Position numbers and translations under genes: made by a program
The notes under the pieces: model-generated
Seen by the model: only the letters and a program-made list of their open reading frames with translations
What the model was told of the DNA's origin: nothing
Databases searched by the model: none
Assembly: GCF_036711975.1 (NCBI RefSeq)
Contig: NC_091971.1
Location: 16,685,501 to 16,749,500 of the forward strand
Direction: 5' to 3'
DNA: 64,000 bases
Source of the DNA: Onthophagus taurus
Lineage: Eukaryota > Arthropoda > Insecta > Coleoptera > Scarabaeidae
Shown here: one piece after another, positions 54,675 to 64,000 of the stretch
Layout of the letters: each line of letters starts with the position of its first letter
Numbering within the stretch: position 1 is the stretch's first letter

Positions 54675-54680
54675 AATAAA
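54675..54680 (+). terminator. Poly(A) signal after UBE2QL1-like gene
   Basis: AATAAA about 57 nt after the stop codon, in an A/T-rich 3' UTR. Confidence 0.45.
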
Positions 54681-55138
54681 TCTCAACAAAGAAAAAGAAA
54701 ACGAACGACTGATTGACAACAAAAATTATGAATCCGGTCCTGTTTTATATTTTAAGAATATTATACTCGTGTATTCGCGTAAGTGTTTATATGGATGTTA
54801 ATCGGTGTTCTTATTACCCATTTTTGGTAGTCCATGAAATCACCATAAAGTTTTTACAATTTTATTTGAAATGTATCACGTAATTTACACAACAATGATA
54901 ACTTTCTAATAGAATTGTAGGAACTATAAATAAGTTGTTGCATACGTATACTATTCAAGTAAAAATAAAAAGCATCCGTTCATTTTAACCCCATAAATAC
55001 AAAAAAGAATGTACAGAGTTTGTTATATTTTGTAGGAAAATGTTTTTTGATATGAAGAGTGCATTAAAACCAAAAAAAATGTCAAAACAATACTTTTTGG
55101 CTTATATTTGCAGGATGATCTATGTAATATTTTTATAA
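54681..55138. other. Gene-free interval
   Basis: Nothing recognised except AT-rich 3' flank of the E2 gene. Confidence 0.4.
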
Positions 55139-55269
55139 TACGTTAAAACCTCGATATAACGAAATCCAACTCGGGTTATTCCCCAAGTTGCTCTATTTTA
55201 TGTTTATATATAAAGTCGGGATATCTATTACCCGAGTTGTTTATACGATGAGTAAATCAAGGATGGTAG

Positions 55270-55440
55270 TTCTAGGTTTAATTATTATTCAGCGATATGG
55301 ATTGTTGTATATTTTTATTGAACTAAAACTAGAACTAGAAACATTTCGGTTTAGACGTCTTAAGAGACGCACCGCTAAACCCAAATGTTTCTAGTTCTAG
55401 CTCTAGTGTTAGTTCTTGTGTCAGTAGTAACTCTAGTTTA
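55270..55440 (+). repeat. CTAG-rich repeat, left of satellite
   Basis: GTATATTTTTATTGAACTAA is followed by CTAG-type strings, then a palindromic core (GGTTTAGACGTCTTAAGAG) and a mirrored CTAG part. Further copies are at 56535-56640 and 59490-59760. Confidence 0.65.
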
Positions 55441-55441
55441 A

Positions 55442-56510
55442 GAAAACATTTATCCTTGCGAGCAAGGCGGTAGAATTTCCCAGAGTTGACAATTTTGTGT
55501 TGATACAACAAATCCAGCGCCTCGCCCGCAAACGACCTCGGCGATTTGAGACGAAATCGTTCCTTATATTTCTTGGTAAAGACACTATAAGAAAACATTT
55601 ACCCTCACTCCGCCGAGGTCGCTTGCGGGCGAGGCGCTAGTTTTCGTAAATTAACACGAAATAGTCAGCTCTGAAGGTTGTAGGGCCTCGCCCGCAAGCG
55701 ACCTTGGCGATTTGAGACGAAATCGTTCCTTATATACCTTGGTAAAGACATTAAGTTTGTTATAAGAAAACGTTTACCCTCACTCCGCCGAGGTCGCTTG
55801 CGGGGAGGCGCTAGTTTTCATGAATCAACATGAAATAGGCAACTCTGACGGTTCTAAGGTCTTGCCCGGAAGTGACCTCAGCGATTTGAGACGAAATCGT
55901 TCCTTATATACCTTGATAAAGACATTAAGTCTCTTATAAGAAAACATTTACCCTCACTTAGCCGAGGTCGCTTGCGGGCGAGGCGCTTGTTTTGTTGAAT
56001 CAACACGAAATAGTCAGCTCTGAAGGTTGTAGGGCCTCGCCCGCAAGCGACCTCGGTGATTTGAGACGAAATCGTTCATTATATACTTTTATAAAGACAT
56101 TAAGTCTCTTATAAGAAAACATTTACCCTCACTTCGCCGAGGTCGCTTGCGGGCGAGGCGCTAGTTTTGATGAATCAATACGATATAGTCAGCTCTGATT
56201 GTTCAAGGGCCTCGCTCGCAAGCGACCTTGGCGATTTGAGACGAAATCGTTCCTCATATACCTTGATAAAGACATTAAGTCTCTTATAAGAAAATATTTA
56301 CCCTCACTTCGCCGAGGTCGCTTGCGGGTGAGGCGCTAGTTTTCATGAATCAACACGAAATAGTCAACTCTCAGCGTTCTAAGGTTTCGCCCGGAAGTGA
56401 CCTCAGCGATTTGAGACGAAATCGTTCCTTATATACCTTGGTAAAGACATTAAGTTTGTTATAAGAAAACATTTATCCTCACTTCGCTGAGATCAATACG
56501 AAGTTGTTAG
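55442..56510. repeat. 175 bp satellite array, about six units
   Basis: The anchor GAAAACATTTACCCTCACT recurs at about 55591, 55766, 55940, 56115, 56290 and 56465 (spacing 174-175), with a shorter unit at 55442. Each unit contains CCGAGGTCGCTTGCGGGCGA and, about 80 bp later, its inverse, so each can fold into a hairpin. It is GC-rich relative to its surroundings. Confidence 0.9.
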
Positions 56511-56534
56511 TTTTCCTCGCCCGCAAGCAACCTT

Positions 56535-56640
56535 CTTGGTCTAGAACTAACGCTAGAAATAGAACTAGAAACATTCCGGTTTAGCCATTCGTCTCTTAAG
56601 ATTGAATGTTTCTAATGTCTCTTAACCCTAGATTATTGCA
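56535..56640 (-). repeat. CTAG-rich repeat, right of satellite
   Basis: CTAG-type strings with AGAAACATTCCGGTTTAGCC and CGTCTCTTAAG close the satellite array on its right side, mirroring the copy at 55.3 kb. Confidence 0.55.
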
Positions 56641-56925
56641 CTGTTTTCTACGAACACGAAAAACACTAAGTACTTTCCACAAAAAATATTTATTATAAAA
56701 AAAAATAAAAATATCAATCCATTTCTTTGGTGCTTTAGCACAACAATAATGAGATGGTATTACACATTGTATAAATATCACCTCTGTGCTCACTACAACT
56801 AGCATATTTGCACTGTTTGCAGTGGTCATACGTGTTTTCCCACTTGGGGAGTAGAAACAAATTTTTCGTTTCTTGTTTTCAGGTTCAGATTTTTCATCGT
56901 TACCAGAAATCTGTAGGATATTATC

Positions 56926-57637
56926 TACAGTGTGTCCCATGATAGATGTTACAAGAGGTATAATGACTTAAAAAGATTTGAATTTTATTTTAAGGCTAAG
57001 GAATTAACCCCTGCTTGGTGTGAAGAGAATTTTAAGAATATTTTCATATTTTGAAAACAAAGGCGGCCTTGACACTGAATCGAAAACTATTTTTAGTTTA
57101 GGTAAAGTAATCTTTTTGTTCATGATTATTCAAAATGAGAAATTATGGTCCTATACAAAATTTCAGATCTACTTTGGTTGAATCATCACATTTCAGTTTA
57201 AATAACATAAATATTGTATAGTAATTGAAATGTGAATTAAAACTGAGGGATAATACAATTTATTTGTCAATATTTGCGACAACTTAAGTCATTTTTTTTC
57301 ATGGCATTTTTCATTGTTCTTTTTTCTTCACTCTGATCTAATCTAAAATATGGTGTAAATCAATGTAGGTAGATCTTCCTGAAATGTTGCATAGTGCCAT
57401 AATTTTTCATTCTGAACAACTTTCCTTAATAATATTTTGTCGTGCCATGAACAAAAAGCTTACTTTACCTGAACTAAAAATAGTTTTCGCTTCACTATCA
57501 AGCCCGAGTTGATTTTCCAAATATGAAAATATACGTAAAATTCTCTCTATACCCTGCAGGGCTTAATTCCTCAGCGTTAAAATAAAATTTTTTAAGTCAT
57601 TATAGCTCTTGTGGCATCTATCCTGGGACACACTGTA
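56926..57637. mobile_element. ~710 bp MITE with long inverted ends
   Basis: Starts TACAGTGTGTCCCA and ends TGGGACACACTGTA. The arms match inward for about 200 bp (shared blocks include TTTTAAGTCATTATA-like and AACTATTTTTAGTTTAGGTA against its inverse). TA borders fit a Tc1/mariner-type MITE. No coding capacity. Confidence 0.8.
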
Positions 57638-57661
57638 TATTTTAGCAAACATTGCAACGTA

Positions 57662-58963
57662 GGGTAAACGCACCAGTGTTTGACCGAGTCATATTATTTT
57701 TCTTGTAGATCCCTCTGCCCTTACATAAAATCATCAAAATATGATCAAATACACATCTGATTCATTTAAAGTTACTTATAAAATTTTAATTGAAACCTAC
57801 ATATAAAATATAACATCATAAAGTAATATTTTACACATTATTTTACATTATTTGACCAATAATCTTCTATTCTTTGACCTTAAAACCGTAAATGTTTGAC
57901 CGATTCTTAATATAATATTCATTTTCATTATTTTTTCATACAATTTTGTTCATAAAAAAATGTTCTTGACTTAACTTTTCACCCAAATTTTGTGTTTTCC
58001 AACTGGGTTTTTGTAACAGGAAAACCCCTATCTGCTGAATGAAACAACCTTTCAAGCAGTAGTTTTTCTTCATCAGAATTTAAAAATGCTGGTGGGCCCA
58101 TTTTCCTCTGCATTGGTGTTTGTCCTTTTCCTCTTTATAAATAAGAGTTAACTTTGGTACATTAAACATCTTTCCTGCTTTTTCATAAGATAAATCCCTA
58201 CTTCTTGCATCGAGAGCCTCTTGAAGATCTTTTTCACTATATTTAAACTTAATCTTCGTTGTCATATTGGTACTGAAAAAAAGTTAACCTGATTATATAT
58301 TTGCTAAATTTTCCATATAGATTTTCCATTTTTTGATAATAATTGACCACCATAAGAGTCAGTGTTTGACCAACCTTTTATCCTTTTAATTTTACAGATT
58401 GATTACTGCTTAAATGTGTTCAATTACTTTTATTGTTATAAAAAAGGTTTAAAAAAATAGAAAAGAACCAAACATTTACACTTATATTTATATTAGGCTT
58501 AAATATTTATAAAATTTAAAATCGGTTAAAAACTCAGTGTTTGACCCGTTTGTGTCCTATAAATGACCAAAAGAAGAATCAGTAATTGACCGCATATTTA
58601 AACTGATTGTATCTTTATTTTAACAAATAATTAATTAAATGATTAGATCACTGGCAAACAAAAAGAAAACATCATACATGCAAAAATGGCTGAATAGTAC
58701 TACCTTGTTTGGGCGAATTTCTAAACATAAAAATTACCCTTTTTAGCATGATGTGAAAAAACCGACAGTTAGCGCGAAATTAAACAACAAGAACTCAAGA
58801 ATGGTATGGTTGTGGACTTTTTGCGTAGTAGTGGGTGGAGCAGAGACTGGTGGCTATTTATGGATAGATTTTTTTTTAGATATTCCTTGGATCCTTATTT
58901 TTGACATTTTTTTTACAAAAACGGTCAAACACTGACCAACGGTCACTTGCTGGCGTTTTACCC
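57662..58963. mobile_element. TA-flanked element with repeated GTTTGACC motifs
   Basis: Ends GGGTAAACGC and GCGTTTTACCC, with TA on both sides (57660-57661, 58964-58965); 1302 bp. TGTTTGACC or close variants (ATTGACC, ATGACC) occur repeatedly, at both ends and inside. On the minus strand 58265-58080 encodes MTTKIKFKYSEKDLQEALDA with the SYEKAGKMFNVPKLTL helix-turn-helix of the Psq/CENP-B type that starts many pogo/Tigger transposases; the catalytic domain is absent. It is probably an internally deleted pogo-like element. Confidence 0.7.
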
Positions 58964-59079
58964 TAAAGTGTTATTTTTCAATCTCTCTCTTATCCATGGT
59001 TCAGCCAGATAGCGACTCAAATCAATCATATATTAAATAGGTATTTAATGAATTTTTATTAGTTTTTAAACAATAAAAT

Positions 59080-59235
59080 TTGTTTCATCATGAAACTCAC
59101 TCAATTCTGATTCTATGTTATCTGCTTTCCAATCATTGTCACTGTCTTCAAAAGGTTCGAGATCACTTTCATTGCTGTTCAATATTTGTTGTACTTTATC
59201 TACTTCCTTTTGCGTCAATGGTTTTTCTTAAAGAC
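59080..59235 (-). pseudogene. Short acidic transposon-like coding scrap
   Basis: The minus strand from about 59233 reads PLTQKEVDKVQQILNSNESD then LEPFEDSDNDWKAD and ends at a stop near 59090. The acidic DSDND style is common near the N-termini of piggyBac-like and pogo-like proteins. No ATG precedes it and nothing follows, so it is a remnant of uncertain origin. Confidence 0.4.
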
Positions 59236-59489
59236 ATTTTTCTCTGAAATGTCAAGATTTATTTGAAAGCATTATCGTAAAACTGTTGCCCTGAAAATTT
59301 TTAAGTTCGTTATGGACACTACGTAAATACTGGACTTTCGTAAAATTTACGACTGAAGTTTAAAATAATCGCCGTAATCGTAGTAAGCTAAACACTCTAG
59401 AGAGTCTAGAGGCTGGTAATGAAGTGCTCAAAGACTTAAGTGCCGTAAAATTTACGAGTGTCTAGTAATCTAGAGTTAAGACGGCTAAA

Positions 59490-59760
59490 CCCGAATGTTT
59501 CTAGGTCTAGTGTTAGTTCAAGTTTCAGTTGTTATTCAGCGTTAGATTCTTGTATATTTTTCATTGAACTAAAACTAGAACTAACAGTAGACTTAGAACT
59601 AGAGAGTCTCGGGTTTAGCTGAGGGTCTTTAAAGAACCCCAAGTGTTTCTAGTTCTAGGTCTAGTGTTAGTGCAACTTTTAGTTGTTATTCAACGTTAGA
59701 TTGTTGTATATTTTTCATTGAACTAAAACTAGAGGTATAACTAGAAACATGCACTAACTA
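59490..59760 (+). repeat. CTAG-rich repeats, two adjacent copies
   Basis: Two successive copies, each with TTAGATTCTTGTATATTTTT- or TTAGATTGTTGTATATTTTT-like text followed by CATTGAACTAAAACTAG and CTAG strings. Palindromic core near 59605-59640. Confidence 0.6.
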
Positions 59761-60052
59761 AAGAGATCCCTAACAAGATCTTTATTTTATACTATGAACC
59801 TTAAGTCTCAAACTAACAACACTAGAAAACACGAATAGAATTAATCATTTTCTAATTCAAAGTGTGAAATAGTAGTTGCCTACCCATACGTGACGTCACG
59901 AACGGTCCTTTTATTCACCTGTTTCTGGGATGTAGCAGTTCTCTTAGATTCTACCGTCCTTGGTATAAATATAAAGTCACGTAGATAGAACGCAAAGTTG
60001 TGTTTAACACTACCTTCCCCGTATTAATTCGTTATATCGAGATTTTACTGTA

Positions 60053-60775
60053 ATTGCTTAAAAATGATTTAATTCATTAGAAATGGGTAAGTTAACAGGG
60101 TTTATAAAATTAAAAAATAAAATAAAATTGTTATATACACGAATAATTTCCATAATTTACACGTATCCAAGGTATGTTAAGGGTTAAGGCAGTTTTTGAA
60201 AGTGTTTTTGTACATTCCTAAATACGTACCTGCCTTAACTTAAGTTATAAAAAAAGAACGAGAAATAAATCAAATCAAAATGCTCAGGCACAATACTAAT
60301 AAAATTAAAAAAGGAACTCGTTTCTGTGCGATTTTATATCCATAAATTTAAAATAAATTACCCTAACAGTATTATTAATATATTAATAATTACTAATCGT
60401 AATTAGATCTCGTCGTTACTACTTCTAAAACAATGTATATTTGGTGTGTTAAGTTTTCTAGTCTAAATTTCGTCTTCCAAAGGCCTCTATTATTATTTCG
60501 ATAATGTAGTTTTATCAATCTTCGAATAAACGAATGAATAAATGTATTATACATAAAAGAGTCTTATTTTACTTTTGCATCATCCTGTACACAAAATATT
60601 TTTTATGTCAAGCGTCAAAATCTGCAGTACCGGCCTGTCATCAACTGTCAAACGTCTGGGGCTTTTGTATTCAATGATATCGTTAATTCGGCGTTAAAAT
60701 TAATCTTTCCAGTACGATTTTTACCCAGTCCTTTTTAACTAAGCTCTTAGAACGTAGTTGAACTAATTTATAAAG
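60053..60775. other. Upstream region of NEDD8
   Basis: AT-rich. The last ~170 bases (from about 60600) are less AT-rich and should hold the NEDD8 promoter and 5' UTR. No TATA box is evident. Confidence 0.4.
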
Positions 60776-61134
60776 ATGCTGATTAAGGTTAAGGTAAGCG
60801 GATTTGAGGTTATGTTAAGACGTTTTTTTCTAATTTGATTTTCTTTATGAAGACTTTAACGGGTAAGGAAATTGAAATCGATATTGAACCCACTGATAAA
60901 GTGGAAAGAATCAAAGAAAGAGTGGAAGAAAAGGAAGGAATACCCCCACAACAACAGCGTTTGATTTTTTCTGGAAAACAAATGTAAGATATTTACAAAG
61001 TTATTTTTATCGTTTAATTGAGTTGGTTGAAATGATTTTTTTTTTGTAGGAATGATGAAAAAACAGCCCAAGACTACAAGGTCCAGGGTGGCTCAGTGTT
61101 ACATTTAGTTCTAGCTCTTCGCGGAGGACTGTAA
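60776..61134 (+). CDS. NEDD8: NEDD8, ubiquitin-like modifier
   Basis: Exons 60776-60793 (18 nt), 60853-60983 and 61050-61134; phases agree, 77 residues. NEDD8 is attached to cullins and controls cullin-RING ubiquitin ligases. It opens with [20 protein letters not shown] and ends [11 protein letters not shown], so the processed C-terminus is Arg74-Gly75-Gly76 with a one-residue tail (Leu77) that must be removed. The hydrophobic patch Leu8, Ile44, Val70 is present, and Ala72 distinguishes it from ubiquitin (Arg72). The usual Tyr45 is Phe. The first coding exon holds only six codons, so it is easy to miss. Confidence 0.96.
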
Positions 61135-61878
61135 GCAATGAATTACAATCACAAACCACTTTGTTAATCCTCTAAAAACAGTACTACTATTTAATATATT
61201 ATATTTTGTAAGCTACTATTTTATTTTTTGAGGAAGTTTCGGCCTTGTTTTCTTATTTGTTATTGCAAATATAAAAATGCTAAAAATGAAGTTTCGGTTC
61301 AAGTGACATCAATAAATAAGTTTTTTAATATTTTTTGTTTTAATATACATTTTATAAAATTTATAATTTATATTTTTAATATAATAAACGTTTTTAAAAA
61401 TAAAATTAATTTTGTTGTAGGCAACTTCTTTTACTTTTTTGAAATTTGAGATTTTTAATTAGAACTAAATTATAAATTTGTTGTAAAATTACCTGGAAAT
61501 GATTTGCAGAGTTATTATTCGGCTTTTAAACACTTGTTAATCAATTAAATTATTTTTATTCATTGTGAAGTCAGTTATGCCTAGGGTTCTGATATCTCAG
61601 CCTGGGTCATCCTTTGGGTCTAACTAAAAAGTTGGTGTTGATATTGTTGATCACCAGTATATTAATTCGCTTTATTAATTCAATTGATTACTCTTTTATT
61701 ACATTATTTCTCTTAATTACAAATTTTTAATTTATATTTTTGTCGGTATAGGCAACCAAAGTAACACCTCTTTAACACTAATTCATGGTAGACATAACCT
61801 CACATTTTTAATACTGTCAATTTATAAAGTAAATAACATTGTTTATTGATTTATTAAATATTATTATTAAGGTCGAAG
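61135..61878. other. NEDD8 to TANGO6 intergenic interval
   Basis: Contains the NEDD8 3' UTR and the upstream region of the next gene. It is very AT-rich. The open stretch 61228-61449 is Phe/Asn/Ile/Lys-rich without motifs and is rejected as a gene. Confidence 0.5.
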
Positions 61879-64000
61879 ATGAGTTACGAAGCTATAATTG
61901 ATCATTTGAAAGTATTAAATTCCCAAAACTTATCAGGTATGAAATTTTAATTTAATAATTAGATATTTCTAAATAACAATATAACCTCACTTTTTATTAA
62001 AACTGCAAAATCTTTAAAATTATTAATTTTTAGAATATCCTGGAGATTTAAATGAACTTCTTACTAAAAATATCGAGTCTACAATCACCCAAGTACAACT
62101 AAATGATACGATTTTCATTTTACCTGATTTAAAACCTTATGAAATTAATGATAATTTTATAATCTGGAAATACATCTGCTTTAATTCTTATTTATTTAAA
62201 GAATTAGGAGAAACATTAAAAGATGTTGATACAAATTTATTAAGTGTCCACCAAAATAAGCTTTTGCAAAAATCTTTTGATAATTACATAAACTTAGGAA
62301 TTTGTGCAAATTTATTACCAAATATGTCAGCATATCGTAAAATATCAATACCTAGAAATGAAAATTTAATCATAAATCAATACAAAATGTTAGCAGCAAC
62401 AACATCATTTCTAATTTACCTCTTAAAGTATCCAAAATTACGCTTAATTATCTTATCAAGCTTTTCAAAGCCTCTTCTTAATGCTTTATACCAAATAATT
62501 TACTGCCCATTAAAAAAACCTTCCACTGAATCAACATGTAATTTTGTTATGTCAGAAGAAATTTATAACTGGTTGCTTGAGGATAAAGAAAAGTTTAAAA
62601 AATCGTTTGATTACCTTGTACATTTATTGAATAAAAAAATTTATGTCCACAACACAATGATGTTAATTACACCAAAATCGCCGAAATGGTTAAAAAGTTC
62701 TGTTTCTCAAACGTTAGATAATATTCTTGTTGCTCCTCAAGGTGTTGAATCGACTCTTTGGGCAATGTTAGAGTATAAAGTGGATTCTTTTGAGACGAAT
62801 GATAGAACAAAAAATTGGGAAACTCTTGAGATTTTAACAAAATTAATTTTAAATTTTTATAATAAACCAGAATTTGATGGTTTATGTAATCAACTGATTA
62901 ATTTGTTAAATAAACGAGATAATAATAAGAAAATTACAACATTTGAAGATTTATATTGTTTGTGTGTTAAACAATTGTATTTAATTGATAAAGAAGTTTG
63001 CAAAAAAAAATTATTATGCAACATTTTTGATCAATTAAACCATTTATGTTATGAAAATACAAAAAAATTTGTTGATAATGAGGATATAACTGGTGATATT
63101 GAACATAATTTTCGATTAATTTATAATTGCTTTATTGGAAAAAGTCTACAAACAACCGATTTACCAATTATTTTAATAAAAAAATATTTGAATGTATTTT
63201 TTAATTTTTATATAATATCATTAGATTCGCCTCATGGTTTATTAAAAAATCAATTAGAAGATATCCTTTTAAAATATATGAAAAATTCAGATTCAGAGAT
63301 TTTCGATAATTTCCTCTTTGATTTACAACCAAACGAAATCGCTTTAATGAGGCGAGATATTTTTATTGAAATCCGAGGAAAATCGGTGTTTGTTAAAGTA
63401 CCTCAAAGTAAAATTAAAATTAATATAGGAAGAAAAGGAGATGTTCTTATAAAGTTATGTAGAAAAAACGAGGATTTATATATTTCTTTATTTTTATATT
63501 ACATGAGAACATTAAAAGATACAGAAAAATATTTTAAATTAACAACGAATTTAGATTTATTAAAATTAGAAGATGAGGTAACTTTAGATGAAGTAACCGA
63601 AAGAAAATTGATGGTTTTTCAAAATTTATCAGCTTTAGCTGAAGATGTATTAATTCAAGAACATATAAACGAAAATCCAAAAACAATAATCGATTTTTTA
63701 AAAGATTCATTAACAAACATCTTAACATCCAATATTCATAAATCGCTGGATTTTGATTCGGATGATTTTCAAAATGTTTTTACGACAGTGATGATTCTTC
63801 AAGCACTGGTAATGAATTCCACTAAAGAAAATTTAAAATATTACAAAACCCTCTCTGAAATTGTTCACACCTTATTTTGTGAAACTCTAAATATAGAATT
63901 AAAACAACTTTTAAAAACGATCGATAACATTTTATGTAACGATGATTTTAAACAAAAATCAAAAAAAGTTGTAAAATCTGAAGTTGATAAAGCTCTCGAT
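61879..64000 (+). CDS. TANGO6: Probable TANGO6 (N-terminal 675 residues, runs off the window)
   Basis: Exon 1 61879-61936 (MSYEAIIDHLKVLNS...), intron 61937-62033, then exon 2 from 62034 open without a stop to 64000. Exon 2 supplies 655 complete codons plus the split one, and the gene continues beyond the edge. The protein is long and mostly alpha-helical with no signal peptide, and is consistent with the HEAT-like repeats of TANGO6/TMCO7 (human protein about 1100 aa, secretory-pathway organisation in Drosophila screens). Landmarks seen: PKWLKSSVSQTLDNILVAPQ, SLDSPHGLLKNQLEDILLKY and LMRRDIFIEIRGKSVFVKVP. The family name rests on general resemblance and is less certain than the gene itself. 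It is in the same orientation as NEDD8, 744 bp downstream. Confidence 0.75.

Larger units (their letters stand above)
55141..60050. mobile_element. Pogo-ended composite element (4.9 kb)
   Basis: Left end CGTTAAAACCTCGATATAAC and right end GTTATATCGAGATTTTACTG are inverted counterparts of the CAGTAAAACCTC type seen at Tigger/pogo ends, each next to TA (55139-55140, 60051-60052). The interior contains CTAG-rich repeats, a 175 bp satellite array, a MITE (56926-57637) and another TA-flanked element (57662-58963). No intact transposase is present. Because the ends are only about 24 bp and somewhat diverged, they might also come from two separate insertions. Confidence 0.55.

Noticed and set aside
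55335-55598. 87-codon minus-strand frame with repeated LELELETFGFSG-like text
   Set aside because: Arises from CTAG and satellite repeats; not a gene.
58753-58935. 60-codon frame with a hydrophobic run in the pogo-like element
   Set aside because: Short, inside a decayed transposon, with no matching structure on either side.

Overview
This is AT-rich animal nuclear DNA with short introns (about 50-60 nt in the dense genes) and GT-AG splice sites. It carries many decayed jockey/R1/CR1-like LINEs, mariner/Tc1/pogo-like DNA transposons and fold-back elements. Invertebrate (annulin-type) transglutaminases plus this repeat load point to an insect. A beetle is a reasonable guess, but the sequence does not prove it.

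Left third (1-28 kb): three tandem transglutaminase genes, all on the minus strand. TG-1 (1788-5266, 767 aa) and TG-2 (13150-15730, 726 aa) have ordinary architecture and start with MG-K/R plus cysteines, as in lipid-anchored annulin. TG-2 also seems to have a distant second first exon at 22451-22472 that would give a non-myristoylated N-terminus. TG-3 (23423-27796, 1403 aa) keeps the Cys-His-Asp triad, but an insertion of about 680 residues rich in Tyr, Asn, Arg, Asp, Gly and Phe separates the catalytic Cys from the His. This is the most unusual object in the window. Between the genes lie LINE fossils, a 2.0 kb fold-back element (10307-12308) and a 4.8 kb long-inverted-repeat element (16403-21208) that was itself hit by a 1258 bp fold-back element with an 8 bp target duplication.

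Middle (28-47 kb): a LINE fossil, a pogo-like transposase pseudogene, the ciliary transition-zone gene TMEM231 (five exons, plus strand), a nest of mariner-type elements (34362-38800), then TIMM21 (minus) and SLC66A2/PQLC1 (plus) head to head over about 700 bp. The last intron of SLC66A2 (5.1 kb) holds a Tc1-like element and a Gypsy fossil. The SLC66A2 stop codon is followed in frame by 165 more sense codons with no ATG, so stop-codon readthrough or an alternative 3' exon is likely.

Right third (47-64 kb): LINE fossils, a UBE2QL1-like E2 gene, a pogo-ended composite element (55141-60050) carrying a 175 bp satellite and two nested DNA elements, then NEDD8 (three exons) and the first 675 residues of a large gene, probably TANGO6, running off the right edge.

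The single-copy genes are ordinary housekeeping genes with no evident shared pathway. The transglutaminase cluster is the only functional grouping. No tRNA, rRNA or CRISPR was recognised.
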